Assembly (NCBI GenBank): GCA_021397835.1
Contig: JAJFZO010000882.1
Coordinates: 1 to 64,000, forward strand
Direction: 5' to 3'
DNA: 64,000 nt
From: Moringa oleifera
Taxonomy: Eukaryota; Streptophyta; Magnoliopsida; Brassicales; Moringaceae
The notes under the pieces were generated by a model. That model was not told the DNA's origin and searched no databases. It saw only the letters and a list, made by a program, of their open reading frames with translations. Made by a program: the position numbers and the translations under genes. Shown piece after piece: positions 39,425 to 52,938 of this stretch. How positions within the stretch are numbered: position 1 is the stretch's first letter; each line of letters starts with the position of its first letter.

Positions 39425-39502
39425 ATGCAAATGCAAGGTAGCATCATCAACGACGCACCTCTATTGATTGATGCAACCCTGCTGCCTCAGCTTTTGAAAA
39501 TG

Positions 39503-39523
39503 AGAATCTTGATGATGCTGCAT
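39503..39523 (+). ncRNA. Mature miR172 (3' arm)
   Basis: The 21 bases begin AGAATCTTGATGATGCTG and end with CAT, identical to the conserved miR172a/b form. Position in the 3' arm is normal for this family. Confidence 0.97.
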
Positions 39524-39544
39524 CGGCCATAAATGACTATATAT

Positions 39545-42500
39545 ATACCCTAAAGCTCCATCTCTACATTTTGCAGGTTTGTTTCTCTACAAGGTGACTC
39601 ATTTCTCAATCTTAAGTGGTTCCATCTTTGTCTATTCTTTCTTTGGTTCCTCAATCGATTGAATTTATGGATTCTCCCCTCTATTGGGTATTAATTTCTT
39701 GGTAGTACTGCTGATTCTAATACATGGGCTCTTCTTCTTCTTTTTTGCTCCAGTTGAGGAAATCCAGGTGGAAACCATTGAAGGGGCCATAACAGCACAA
39801 GGTTATTTTAAAGGCAAGACACTAAGGTAAGGAGGATTTAGGCGTTATTTTCTACATTAATTTGATTACTACATCATATCACAGTTTGATTTGTGATATA
39901 TTAAGGGGTTTATCAATGTCGATCAAACAAATAAGTCAAGTTTAGAGATTTGTTTCTGTTTGAAAAGAAGAATTTTATTTGCTGAATCTTAAAAAATGCC
40001 AAATTTTGACACTTGAAGACTCTTAAATCAGGATCACAGGAATGATATCACATTGCATTACCACAGATGGGTTGTGCCCAAATTCTTATATTTCCCCAGC
40101 TCGATCGAGCTATAAAGAAATGGCATCCTCCAAATCCGTCTGAGCCCAAGTACCAATCCCTCCTACAACCTCCTTCTTATATACACACATTTATATAAAG
40201 AAAATTGGCCCTATAATGCTCTCGAAAAGTATTCGGATCTACCTATGGTTTGTTCATTCAGCAATTAGAATTCCTTGAGATCTAATGGATTCTGTGACAA
40301 TAAGTACTTCCTTATTCTTCTACTTCAATTCTCCTCTAGCTAGCTCTTCGTATTGTTGGTTCCCTTATATATGCTTCCAGTCACTTTTCTTTGTGGAAAA
40401 TATAATCCTTCATTTTTAAATATCCTATATTGCAGCTATTTACTGCATGAACATACTGTTCATAGCTGTAGCTAGTAGGGATTATCTTACACAGACAGGA
40501 TATATATATTGTCCGTTCAACTGATTTGCCTTTACAAGATCTTGTCCGTACAATGTTGTACAAACTTTTTGATGGGTTTGTTGCAGTGATCGTTGGAGGA
40601 TAAGTTTCTTATTATCTTACTGTGGTCCTGAAAGAATCAAAGAGAAGAAGCAAAAATCTTCTGGTTTTCATGCTTCATGAACGTGAGAAATGTGAAATGT
40701 TTTATAATCTTTGGACTGGTTGAGGACATATACTGACTTAGAAAGACCAAAAACTGTGACTGAGCCTCTCTCTTACATGCTAAAAAACAGAAGAAAAAAC
40801 AAAAGAACATATGGCCCTTAGCTGTAACTCAGCAAAGATGAAGACCATAATGATTCTTACTGACTAGTGACATATGCATTAACTTTCAATGCCACATGAT
40901 TATGTATATGGGTCACGGTGAATTATTTAATGGACCATGTTAGGCTGCACCAGCTGCAAAGTAGAATCAGTTCAATTATGGAACTTCTTCTCATACAATT
41001 TTACATATATTGCATATATTGATCGTACAATCTGATCTGGAACTAGGAGGCCTTTCAAAATGTTCAAAGGGTTTCTTCATCAAGTTGCCGTTATACCATT
41101 AGCATTTGCATTAGAACTCATTGGTATCTAAGAAAAGCGGGTAATGGTGGGAATTGAAGAGCTCAAAGCGGAGTTTTCTCTTTATCAGCCATTGATTTGC
41201 AGAAGAATCTTAAGCCTTGTCATGTGGGGCATTTGGTGACAAAAAACCTGTTGTGTCCTTTGACAAGTGAAAAGAAGGCCGGTGAATCATTCCTTCTTCC
41301 GGAGGTCCACTAGAAGTAAGAGAGCAAGAAACAAACAACTATGAAGTGTACAATACGATCATAGCAAATCAATTTTGCTACGTATATGCTGGTTTATATG
41401 CGTATGCTAGATGCAATTTTGGAGGTTCACGTGGTTTATTGCATCGCTTCATGGATTGCCTTGCTGGAGTTACTATCTCAATCATTTTTCTCTCTGTCCT
41501 TTCACTAGGTTCTTGGTATTCGTTATGCAACAGCATCTACCTTTTAGCTATACCATCGCAGACACGCATTCACATACATGTTGGGTAAAAGGGTTTGTTT
41601 CTGTGCCATAACATTGCTCTATCATTGTGTATCTCTTCTCTCCAAAATATGTTCAAAGGCTTTAATTTTAGATTTTGTCACTTTTCTTGCGTGAAGAAAT
41701 GAAGTTCATCCCAGGTTTAGGCTTAGTGGAACTGCTTTCATATGTTGAATTCATTGCATCAAAACAGAAATTAGAGGGTTATTAATGGATATACATATAA
41801 CCAACAACAGTTACATGGATTATGTACATGGTGCAAGATTGTTCTTATGTTGTTAATAGCCATTTGTTTCTTTTAGTTTCCCAAGTTTCTTTATCTTTTC
41901 TTTTCAAGAACTTTTCATAGTTTTCATGTCATAAGCTGATAGATCATGGCAACCATCGTTCCATCTTGTGTTCAATGAAAATGAAAGCATTCATGAAAGC
42001 TCAATAACTTCTATATATGCATATCTATCATTTCTTTTCTTTTCGTCAGTTCATGATGATACAAACCGAGACAATAATTCATAAAATTTAGTACACAGAA
42101 TATGAAAAACAATTAGGCTGCCACGTAGCTGCCTCTCAACCAATAGCTTATACCAATCAGCCTATTGCCATATTTCAGCATCCCATATTGATTGATAGTA
42201 CTATGTCTCCAGTTGATGGTGACGAATCTATAGGTTGAATTTTCTGCAAACCTATCCTTTTTTGTCTTAATTTCAGACATTAATTTATATCAGTTTTAAG
42301 GAATTCAACATAACTCCTGGTCCCTTCGCCCATCAAATTCCTAAAGCCTGCAAAAATATTGCCTAAGTTATGTGATGAACTCATAGTTGAGCCTTCCTTC
42401 AATCGGTCCTATATGGTAAGAGATCGATGTTTCCTTTTCACCACCCCCACCAAATTAAGTCTCCTGTGTACATTGAAAGTATGTTAATATGTATATATGG

Positions 42501-43260
42501 ACCGTTGGTGATGGGGTCATGAGGTAGAAGACGATGGTCCCATGCCAGGTCATGTTGTTACAACATGCGTACGATTTGAGGTCCACAAGGGCGCGTCTGC
42601 TCCTCGAAAGAACTCCTACTGGCAAGTCTGAATGATACCAGAATTGAACGATCAATCCTATACTTTGGCATTGTAGTAGTAGTACGTGCAATTTGAAGCC
42701 ACAATATCATGGTGAGATACAGCTTGTGCTAAGGTTAAAATTAAACTGGTGATGATATCTTGGGTTGTTTTCTTATGAAGATGATGGGTGCTTTTGTTTG
42801 AACTCTCAATTGTGCTAGCTTTTACGTTTTCTTTTACTCCTTTTCAATTGCAATTTGCAAGTTAATGGTGAACTTCCTTTTTGGGTGGTGAAAAAAAGCA
42901 GGTTCTTTCTGCTCCATTTTCATCTCTTTTTCTTTCATGTTATGCCTAACTAGTTCCTTACCTTTTATGTCATTTGTCCTGTAACATAAGATTCATAAGG
43001 AATAAGGACAGTTTAATGAAAGCATCTCATTAAAGTTACATGAGTTTCTAATGTTCCCGCAGTTCTACAAGAACCCAAAAATCAAACAACAAAATAAGAA
43101 AAAAGAAAGAATTTAAATTATTCCATTTTTGTGAGCTTCCATCTTTTCTAAGGAAACCAGCTTGGCATGCAAGAAAGTACATTTATAACAAGTACTAGTA
43201 ACAAATTACAACAATATATGCTCAAGTTTGGGGAAGAAGTAGAGATCGATCCATAAAAGG
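39545..43260. other. MIR172 downstream region, no protein gene seen
   Basis: The first kilobase may be the 3' part of the MIR172 primary transcript: TTTTGCAGGT near 39570 and AAGGTAAGG near 39826 look like splice sites. Beyond about 40.7 kb I see no gene. Short open frames near 41.4 and 42.5 kb match no family I know. Confidence 0.4.
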
Positions 43261-43266
43261 AGCAAG

Positions 43267-43512
43267 ATGAAGGATCTACGAGAACGATTGAATCCCTTTA
43301 ACATTTCATTTAAAAGCTACCATGAAGAAATCATCATGGATATTCTCATAAGAATACTTCTAATGAAGAGAATTCTGAAAGTGCAAGAGACTATGAAAAA
43401 TGGCAAGTATATGGAAGCAACTTATTTTGGGATTGTGTTAATTCCTCATTACGGCACAAGGGTTACTCTCCTTCGGAATCAAGAATCGGAAAACTCCATG
43501 TATGCCAACTGA
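43267..43512 (+). pseudogene. Possible F-box gene fragment
   Basis: An 81-aa frame. Residues about 19-33 (YHEEIIMDILIRILL) resemble the start of an F-box, where the usual form is LPEEIIxxILxRLPVKS. The rest of the F-box (the CVCKSW part) and any substrate-binding repeats are absent, and the remaining sequence resembles nothing I know. If real, it is a broken piece of an F-box gene; the similarity is short and may be chance. Confidence 0.25.
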
Positions 43513-44694
43513 AGCTTATGAGAAATGGCAATAACTTGATGAAGATGTGAAGCTTTTTTTTTTTTTCCGTAGAAAATGAGGTTTCTGACGTATGGGTATT
43601 AATTATCAGGTCGTGGGTAAGGTTTTGTTTACTTATAATTAGGGGAGTATATATTTGTACAAAGGGAAATCGAACTTGGGAAACACATTACAATTGGCAA
43701 AATCACTTTGGTAGAGCTAGCTTTGGAACTAGGGTTCCTCAGTGGGCTTTACTCTTAGCATGTTTGTGTGTGTTTGGAAACATTAGTGTGTACATGAACA
43801 ATTACTTAGAGAAAGGTGAAATGCTCCACATGATTTTCTTGTATGGAGGGTCAATGAAAGGGTTAGAAGACAGTTCACAGTATACATGAGATTCTCATGC
43901 TTGGTTGCCTGAAATTAATTAACAAGTGGCACTTTCTAAAGTGATCTATGATGCTTTCAAAAACTAAGTGTGCTTCATGTGAGAAAATAAAATATATGTA
44001 AGAGATGATTTTGGATAATTTTGTAATAATAAAATAGAAACTTATGAAAAAAAAAGAGAGGTTGTTGATCAATCAGAATAACTTTCGAAGAACAAAGAAG
44101 TATTGATTTTGATGGAGTAATGGTGTGAAAATTAGAGTGAGTTTAAAGTTTATCCAAAATTTTTTTAATTTATAGTGTGATTCTAATTGGTTTTTAATAA
44201 AATATATTTATGTGAGAAAGAAGAAGGATGAAGGAAAAAAAAAGTGCAATGCATTTAGTTTTTATGAAAAAATAGTAAATATAAAAAAATTTCAACTTTA
44301 TTTGAATTTTAATTCAAACTTTATATTTTTAATTTTTATTATATGTTTAAAATTTAATTTGATTCAATTTAAATATCGATTCAAACGAATATAAAAAATT
44401 AATGGTATTTTCATATTAAAAATAATTCAAACAAATTTTGCATTCTATTTCAAATTTATTCATCAAATTCAAATAATTTTTGATTCATAGACTATTTTTT
44501 TAAATTTTTTTTTATAATTGTACCTTGATCATTTCTTTACGTTTACATAAAATTTTAATTCAAAATTTGTTATATAAGATCTTTAATTGGAGTATTCTAA
44601 TTTTTGAAGTTTTAGATAAAGTGTAAATTGCCTTAAATTGAAAATTAGAATGCATGATTAAAAAAAATTAAAACAGGTTTAAAATGAAAAGCGT

Positions 44695-44943
44695 GTAAAG
44701 TTTAGAGTTTATTTTGATATTTACCCTAAAAAAATATTGTTATGATGAGTCATAAGAAAAGAAAGGAAGAGTTATTAACAGTAGAAGCACAAGGAAGATC
44801 TAGTGTGAATTTTAGGAGAGACCAAGCTCTTAAATTCCTAGAATTCCGTTACATTTTCTTTCGTCTGTAATCTATTTATCGGTTTTATCTTCATTATATA
44901 TAATTGTCATCGTATTCTTATACTTGTTGTCGTGAACTTATCA
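44695..44943 (+). repeat. 5' LTR of the Ty3/gypsy element
   Basis: The segment from about 44738 (TGTTATGATGAGTCATAAG) to GTGAACTTATCA at 44943 recurs at about 53995-54231, beginning TGTTATGGTGAGTCATAAG. The start is uncertain: weaker similarity reaches back to a TGTAA at 44695 and its counterpart at 53963. The primer-binding site follows two bases after the end. Confidence 0.75.
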
Positions 44944-44945
44944 TT

Positions 44946-44958
44946 TGGTATCAGAGCA
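44946..44958 (+). other. Primer-binding site of the gypsy element
   Basis: TGGTATCAGAGCA just inside the 5' LTR is complementary to the 3' end of initiator tRNA-Met, the usual primer of plant LTR elements. Confidence 0.85.
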
Positions 44959-46838
44959 ATATTTTCTTGGGTATTGAATGGCTCATCATGAAAATGATGC
45001 TTTAGAGGAAAAGTTTGACATTATTTAGAAAAAATGATAAGTAAACCCTGGATTTGACATGTCTCTTGGGAGGAGTAACATGAAGCTCAGATTTAGGGGT
45101 GAGGGAAGGTGTACATAAGGAGATAGAATTTGATGCAGAAAAAACTCTAACACTTACTAGCCATTGAGTCAAAGTTTGATGCCATGGAGAAAGCTATGGA
45201 GTTAATAATGAGTACACGTCATCAAATGGCTAGTGTAATTGAATCTAGCCTATCAAAGGGGAAGGAAAATATTCAAGCAGCTAAGGAAGTGCAAGCTCCT
45301 ACTCTTAAGATTTCAATGGGGATGATTGATTCGACAATAAAGGATGAGTTTATCGCCTTTTAAACTATTAAAATTCATTATTTTTAGTGGATCTGACTTA
45401 GATGATTGGTTATTCCATGTAGAAAAGTATTGTTCAGCTTAATCCGATGCCTAAAGAAAAAAGACTGAGATGGTTGCTATAAGCATAGAAGGGAAGGCAT
45501 TGGCCTGGTTTCAATACCTAAAAGATAAGCTTCGTTTTTTGCTCATGGGCTAACTTCAAGCATACTTTTCTAATACGGTTTCATTTTGCTTCAAAGGATC
45601 CTTATGTGAGAAGTCTTTGGGTATTAGACAAGAGACCATTGTTGAAGATTTTCTATAATGCTTTGAAATTCTTGCTTGCTACTCCTTTGCACAGTGGCCT
45701 TTCATGATGGAGAGTACTTTCATATGAGGTTGAAATGTGCGGTTAAGGCTAATGTACGTGTACTGCAACCCAGAGATCTTACCGAGATGATGGAGGTGTC
45801 CCAACTGGTGGAAGATAAAAATAATATAATGCACATGGGTCGAGTTAGGGCATTTGGGTCATTCAAGCACACTATTTAAATATGATTGACTTATACAAGC
45901 GTCAAGGTATTCAACTTCGAGTTCTTCCTCTCTAGCCACCTTTAGTACGACTCTTAAGAATGCTCAAATAATTATAGTGGCAAAATCAAATTTTATAGTT
46001 ATTGCTTCATCGAGATTAGACGAGACATCAATGACTCATCGTTTTCAATGGGTATAAAAAATATACATATATAAAGTTGCAAAATTGTTAGGCAAAAAGT
46101 TTTGTTTTAGGTATGATGAGAAATATTTCTTAGGGTATTAATGTAAGAATCATCCGCTTTAAGCATTCATTTTAAAAGATTCTTATACAATTGAACAGCT
46201 TAAAGAAGAGAGAAGAGGGAACGACAATGGTCACTATGGAGGAAATATTAGAAGCAGAACAAGTTAAAGAAGCCATGGAGCTTTTAGTGAATTCTATGGT
46301 GGGCTTTATTAGTGCTTATGTGATGAAGCTAAAGGGAATGATTACCTTTTATTAGGTAATATTATTAATTGTTTGTGGTTTTACTTATAATTTACTACAA
46401 AGGATGTTGTTCAATAACTCTATCTTTCACTTACTCTTATAAATTTTTATGGAGTTTTGATAGGTACGAGTGAATCTGTTAGAACAATGAGTATCTATAA
46501 AGGATATTACTATTATTACCAGAGATTTCTTTGGAGTTGGGTAGTATGGATGTCAGTTTGGAATTCAGTGGTTGACTAAGCTAGGTATAGTGCAACTAAA
46601 CTAGCAAGCTTTAACCATGAAATTTTTTTTTTTGGGTATACTCTAATGACTTTACAAGGAGAACTAAGTTTATATGAAATGTAACTCTCCTTGAGAACAA
46701 TAATGAAGGTTGTCTAAAAAAAAAAGTCAAAGATTGTTGCTTAAATTGGTTGCATTGGAGTTAGATAAAAGGAGTTACAATTCATCATATTGTGTTCTAA
46801 AGGAAATTCGTCAAGAAGTTTTGAACTAATTCATTAAT

Positions 46839-47400
46839 GTGATGAAGGCTCTTACAAGATTACCTTGTATAAAAATTTTGGACCATCGAATTGTTCTTAA
46901 GGAAAGAATTTCTCTAGTCCATGTGATTTTACCATTATCCTTCAAATTCAAAAAACAAAGAAAAAAAAAAGAAAGACTGGTGGGAGAGATGTTAGTTGTA
47001 AGAATTATACAACCTAGACATAATCCTTTTTCTAGCCTAATTTTACTGGTTAAAAAGAAAGATTAAAGTTAGGGGTTCTAGATGGACATATGTGTTGAAT
47101 AGGGTGACTATACTAGACAAATTTGTTATACTTGTTATTGATGAACTCCTTGATAAATTGTATGGAGCTAAGGTGTTTTCCAAACTTGATTTAAAATCTT
47201 GATATCATGAAATTTAAGTTAGCACTTAAGATATCCCAAAGATTGCCTTTTTGCATGCATCAGGTCACTATGAATTCTTAGTGATGCCTTTACACTTAAC
47301 AAATAATCTGACAACCTTCTAAACTTTGATGAACAAGGTGTTCAAGCGATATCTTTGTAAGTTTGTTCTAATCTTTTTTAATGATATCTTGGTTTATAAC
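46839..47400 (+). pseudogene. Gypsy reverse transcriptase remnant
   Basis: An RT fingers/palm region in several frames. [35 protein letters not shown] and LVKKKD open it. After a frameshift come [29 protein letters not shown] and MNKVFKRYLCKFVLIFFND. The catalytic pair DD reads ND, and stop codons interrupt the frame. Confidence 0.85.
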
Positions 47401-48710
47401 TTTATTTTGAAAATCATAATATGCATTTGTAATTGGTTTTATGTACTTTATAAGCTCATTCTCTTTTTTTTTTTTTCAATGAAAAGAAGTGGTTATTTGG
47501 ATAAAAGGAGTTAGAGTATTTAGGCTACATTGCCTTTACTAAGAAAATAGCTGATGATCCTTCCAAAATCAAGGCTATGGTAAAGTGGTTTATTCTGAAG
47601 AGTTTGAGTGAGCTTAGAGGATTTCTTATTTAATTAGCTATTATAGAAATTTGTACGAAACTATGGTCATATTGCTACCACATTGATTGATGAACTATGA
47701 AAAGATAGGTTTGGTTGGATTTATAATGCACAATCAATTATGGCTTTAAAGGAAGTCATGGTTTCAGTTTTAGTACTGGCAATTTTTAATTTTTAATAAC
47801 CTTTTATAGTAAAAGTATATGCTTCATGGATAGATATTGGTGCGTTTTGATGTAAAACCAATAACCAATTGCTTATTTCACAAATCAATATATAAAAAGG
47901 GTTAATATTAGTAGTTCTTATTATGGAAAAATGAATATCTTATCTTCTTAGAATGAAGTTCATTATTCAAACTGATCAGTAGAGCTTAGAATTCTTATTA
48001 AATCAACATTTGCTTGTAGAAGAATACCAAAAGTAGGTTTTCAAACTCTTGGGGTATATGTTTGATATCCAGTATCTTTTAGGTAGTGAAAATAAGGCAA
48101 CTAATGCCTTGTCATCACATCAATTATAACGAAGTAGCATTTTAGTGGCTTTAACTATGTCTATAGGGGATAGATGGAAAAAGCTTTAATAAGAGGTTGA
48201 CAATAATCTTGTTTTGGGTCTAAAAAAAATGGCATATACTACAACAACCAAATTCCTTAAAATGGTATGGTTTGCAACAAGATAATATTCTTTTCATGGC
48301 AAGTTAGTTTTACCTACCAATTCATCCTTAATACCATAATTCTTAAAGGAATATCATGGTGAAAAGATTGGATAACATTCTAGAATCTTAAAAACCTTCA
48401 AAGGCTAGCTAGAGATCTTTGTTAGATTGAAAATGAAGAAGCAAGTTCAAAAATTTATGGTTGAATGTATAATTTATCAATAGAATAAGACTCTAGCTTT
48501 GCCTCCAATGGGTTTAGTTTAGCCACTTCTAATCTCAGAGCAAGTTTGGGAAGATAGGGGCTATCAAGTTCTAAGGTTTACAATTGTTTCTTTATTTTAG
48601 TGCATAGGTTTTATAAAATACATCCATTTAAACACCCATTTTCAGCTCTTTTAGCGTCTGTTTTATTTGCAAAGGAAGCAATCTAGTTGCATGGGATACT
48701 TCATTTTATT

Positions 48711-48715
48711 ATTTT
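48711..48715. repeat. Target-site duplication of the copia element (left copy)
   Basis: ATTTT lies immediately left of the copia 5' LTR; ATTTC lies immediately right of the 3' LTR (53254-53258). Four of five bases match, which suits a 5-bp duplication with one later substitution. Confidence 0.55.
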
Positions 48716-49028
48716 CGTTAATAAGATGCATATTTGCTGCATAATTTTAAAAGATAGAGCCAATGATATCAACTCTTTTGTTTCATCAAGTAATTTCAAT
48801 TTTGGATAGGAATAATCTATTAGTTTGAACTTTGGATAAGAACAATCTTTTAATTTGAATCTTAGATACAAATAATCTTCAATTTAGATATCTAGATAAA
48901 CATAATTAAAAATTTTTATTGTTTTTTTCTTATAAATAAGATCTTCATCAATGAAGCAAAGTAAGCAATTCTAAGCTTCAAGAGTTCTCTTTTTTCTTAT
49001 TTATAATTCTTCTTCTCAAAAGCCAATA
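48716..49028 (+). repeat. 5' LTR of the nested copia element
   Basis: A 313-bp repeat that begins CGTTAATAAGATGCATATTT (ancestrally TG) and ends AAAAGCCAATA. It matches the 3' LTR at 52939-53253 along its length, including TTCAATTTAGATATCTA and ATAAATAAGA..TTCAT landmarks, with scattered substitutions. Confidence 0.9.
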
Positions 49029-49031
49029 AAC

Positions 49032-49044
49032 TAGTATCAAAGCC
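49032..49044 (+). other. Primer-binding site of the copia element
   Basis: TAGTATCAAAGCC lies three bases beyond the 5' LTR. It is one substitution from the TGGTATCAAAGCC form common in copia elements and complementary to initiator tRNA-Met. Confidence 0.7.
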
Positions 49045-52000
49045 ATTTTTCTTAAGGGACTTGTAGAGTGTGAGGATGAAATCTTGTGAAGTTTCAACCA
49101 AGCAAATCAAACAGTTTGTCTTTATCTTGAAATCCAAATTGACAGAAAATAGTTTTCTGTCTACTCCAATTTTCACAAAAGAAATTTATCAAGCTTGGGC
49201 GGTGAAAATGGAGTTCTCCCTACAAGCATGTGATCTATGGGATTTGATGGATGTAGATCCAAAAGATCCAACAATAGCATAACCTAAGAACAATAGATAA
49301 AAAAAGAAAAAGAGATACAAGGCTAAAACTTGTATTCACTTTGTAGTTTTAGATGCAATATTTATAAAGATCATGGCCTATGAAACAGCAAAACAAGCAT
49401 GAAATCTTTTGCAAGAAGAATATTAGGAAAATGACAAGATAAAGTAAATGTAAATTCTAAACCTAAGAAGGGAATTTTAGATGCAAAAGATGAAAGAGAC
49501 ATAAGCACTTAAAGATTATACAGACAGATTATTGACATTAGCTAATAAGATCAGAATGTTAGAAGAAGAACTTTCTAATAAAAAGTGGTAAAAAAAGATT
49601 CTGGTGATATTACCTAAGAGATTTGAATCCAAAATCTCTCCAGAGATCTGTCAAGAATAAGACTGGTAGAGCTTATTCATGCACTGGAAGCTCAAAGAAA
49701 AAGGAAAGCTTATAAAAAAGAAAAATAGTTGAAAGAGTATTAAATATAAAAGAGACTGATCAAACTGAAAGAGGTAACAAAAAAAAAATAGAGTAAGAAG
49801 AATTACAAGAAGGGAGAAAACAACAACAATAGTGGCAGCAAGTGCAAATACCTATGTCTTTACTATAAGAAAAGTTTTAATTTATTAAGATATTATTAGT
49901 TTGGACCTGACATTCAATGCAAGATATGCAAACAAATAGGGCATATAGAGAAAATATGAAAAAGTAAACAACAAGAAAGACAATAAGCTCAAATGGTAGA
50001 TCAACAACAGAAGGATTAGCTTTTATTGCATCATGTTTTTCTAGTAATAGTGTAAGTGATGACTAACTTATAAATAGTGGATGCATAAATTACATGTATT
50101 TTAATGAATTTATTTTTAAAGAAGTAAATAAGTTAGATGTGTCAAGAGTTAGAGTTGGCAATGACCAGTATATTGAGATGAAAGATAAACTATTACAATA
50201 AAAGACTCAAATGGTATAAAGTTAATCTCCGATGTATTATTTGTTTTAGAAATTGATCAAAACTTATTGAGTGTGGGATAACTGCTTGAGAAAAGTTATT
50301 CAGTTGTTTTTAAGGATAATATGTGCATGATTACTGGTTCAACTTGTGTAGTGCTATTCTTTGTGAAAATAAACAACACAAGTTTTGGCATAAATTACAA
50401 CAATAGTGGATCTAGTGTATATCCATGTACTATGGATCAAGCTAAGTTATGTCACAAGAGAATAAGACACTTTTTATTATGAATTAGATTGTATATAAAA
50501 AAATGATTTGGTGCAAGGAACGACATTCAATACAAGAGAAGCAACAATGTATGGAGCATGTTAATTTAAAAAGCAAGTCAGATTACTATTTCTTGTTAAC
50601 AAGACATAGAGAGCAGTTGAGAAACTTCAATTGATCTCCATAGATGTTTGTGGACCTATGAGAACTGCATCCTTAAACAGTAACAAGTACTTCATAATTT
50701 TAATTGATGACTTTAAGAGAGTGTGTTGGATCTATTTTCTCAAACAAAAGTTTAAAGTTGTTAGTATTTTTTTAAAGTTTAAAGTATGAATTGAAAATCA
50801 AAGTGGTTATAAAATTAAAGTGATTAGATGTAATAATCAGAAGGAATATATTGCTGATAAATTTGCTGAGTTTTGTGAAGTATTAGGGATTGAACATCGA
50901 CTTATTGCAACCTTTACTCCTTAGCAAAATGGAGTTAATGAGAGAAAAAATAGGATAATTATGGGCATGATAAGATGTTTCTTATTTAAGAAGAAAATGC
51001 TAAAGATGTTACAGGCTGAAGTTGTTAATACTACTATATTTCTACTAAACAGATTTGTCAACCAAGACTTTGAAGGGAAAAATACCTTTCGAAGCATGGT
51101 ATGATTTTAAACTTTTTATTTATAACCTCAAAATCTTTGGTTACTTATATTTTACTCATATTTCAGATATAAAAAGGGAGAAGTTAAACTAAAAAGCATA
51201 ATATGGAGTTTTTGTTGAATGCATCAATCTCACCAAAGGTCATAAAATTTATCAATCTTTGACAAGAAAAATCATAGTAAGTAAGGGTATCAAATTTGAT
51301 GAACTTGCAAGATGAAATTTTGATAAAACTGAATCAAAACAAGTTTATTGCAAGTGAACTAGAATTGCAAGATGAAGATATGATTGATGATGAGCCCATA
51401 AGAGGTATTAAATCACTTATAGAAATTTATAAAAACTACAATATGGTTGTGCTTGAATGTGTAGGGTATGATGAAGTTGCTAAGGATCCAAAGTGGATTA
51501 TTGTAATGAAAATGAAGATTAAGATGATTAGAATTATGAAGATATGATTGGTGGATAGACCATTACGCAAAAATATTATTGGTGTAAAATAAGTTCATAG
51601 AACCAAATTTAATGCTAATGGTTTTATAAACAAATACAAGACCAAGTTAATCGTAAAAAGATATGCTCAATTATCTGGAGTAGATTTTTTTGATACTGTT
51701 ACACCTGTAGTAAGATTGAATATTATTAGATTGCTTCTAACACTTACAACACAAAAATAGTAGAAAAGCTCACAGTTTGATGTAAGGTCAGTATTTCTCA
51801 ATGGTTATTTAGAGAAAAAAAATCTTTGTTAAGCAACCTAAAGATTTTGTTACAGATATAAAGAAAGTATACTTATTAAAGAAGGCATTATATGGATTGA
51901 AGTAGGTTCCAAGAGGATGGTAAAGTATGATTGATGAACACTTGCAGAAGGTAAGCTTTAATAGGATTCTAAGTGGAGTAACTTTGTATATTAAAGTTAT

Positions 52001-52401
52001 CATTGGTGAATCAATCATTGTTTTATTATACGTTGATAATTTACTTGTCACAACAAGCAATGCAGAATTGGTGGAGTAATTTGAAGTTTAAATTATGCAA
52101 ATATTTGAGATGACTGATTTGAGAGAGATGACATTCTTTCTAGGAATAGAGATTCAACAATCACCACAGAAATTTTCATTGGATAATAGAAACATGGTAA
52201 AGAAGTATTAAAGAAATTCAAGATTGAGGACTGCAAGTCAATATGTACTCCTTTAACTTAAAATGAAAAAATTAGTAAGGATAATGGTACTGAAAAGGTT
52301 AATGAATGATTATACAAGAGCACCATAGGTTATTTGATGTATTTAACAGCAAAAAGACCTGATATAATGTTCTTTGTAAGTCTGTTATCTAGATATATGT
52401 A

Positions 52402-52617
52402 TTGTACAAGTTGTTACACTGTAAAACTGCTAAAGGGGTGCTCAGGTATATAAAAAGGACTCTGAATGTTGGAATTAAATTTGAAAAGAAAGATAAATTA
52501 TTTTTACATGGTTTTGCTGGTAGTGATTGGGTAGGATCATGTGATGACATAAGGAGCACATCAGGCTATTTTTCTAGTTTTGGATTAGAATATTTTAGCT
52601 GGAGTTCAAAAAAGTAA
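52402..52617 (+). pseudogene. Copia RNase H remnant
   Basis: The longest intact piece of the copia polyprotein, 71 aa. CKTAKGVLRYIKRTLNVGI is the RT-RNase H connection, and FAGSDWVGSCDDIRSTSGYF followed by WSSKK is the start of RNase H with its first catalytic Asp. A TAA follows WSSKK, where the family usually continues with Gln. Confidence 0.88.
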
Positions 52618-52938
52618 AAAATTATAGCTCAATCTATTGTTGAGGTTGAATATGTTGTAATTACTACTGTGAATCAAGTCTTATGGCTAAGAAAGCTTAA
52701 GACAGATTTGAAGATGATTCAAAATGATGCAACAAGAATTTTTATTAATAATTAAGTTGCGACAGCAATATCAAACAATCTAGTTTTTAATGGTAAGATA
52801 AAGCATTTCAAAATCAAGTATTACTTTGTCAAGGAAGTCCAAAAGAATGATGAAATTAATCTGGTGAATTGCAAGACAGAAGCTCAAGAATTACTAAGGA
52901 AATAAATTGGTGTTTGCAGCAAAAATGATAAGAAGAAG

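Larger units (their letters stand above)
39388..39538 (+). ncRNA. MIR172: MIR172 precursor foldback
   Basis: A 151-nt foldback. The base pairs AGTCATT (39388-39394) with AATGACT (39532-39538), then GCTG with CGGC. Above that the miR172* arm (39405-39424) pairs with the mature miR172 arm (39503-39523) with one C-A mismatch and a G-U pair. The loop is about 78 nt. miR172 cleaves or represses mRNAs of AP2-type factors (AP2, TOE1-3, SMZ/SNZ) and controls phase change, flowering time and floral identity. The primary transcript probably starts near 38660 and may run beyond 39.6 kb; its 3' end is not visible. The loop contains a second segment complementary to miR172 (see findings). Short frames across the hairpin are not genes. 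Confidence 0.96.

Noticed and set aside
39341..39532. 63-aa plus-strand frame across the MIR172 hairpin
   Set aside because: It reads straight through the miRNA foldback and has no protein-family features. miRNA-encoded peptides usually lie nearer the 5' end of the primary transcript.
41346..41611. Two overlapping plus-strand frames of 80 and 66 aa
   Set aside because: No recognisable domains; the overlap in different frames suggests chance.
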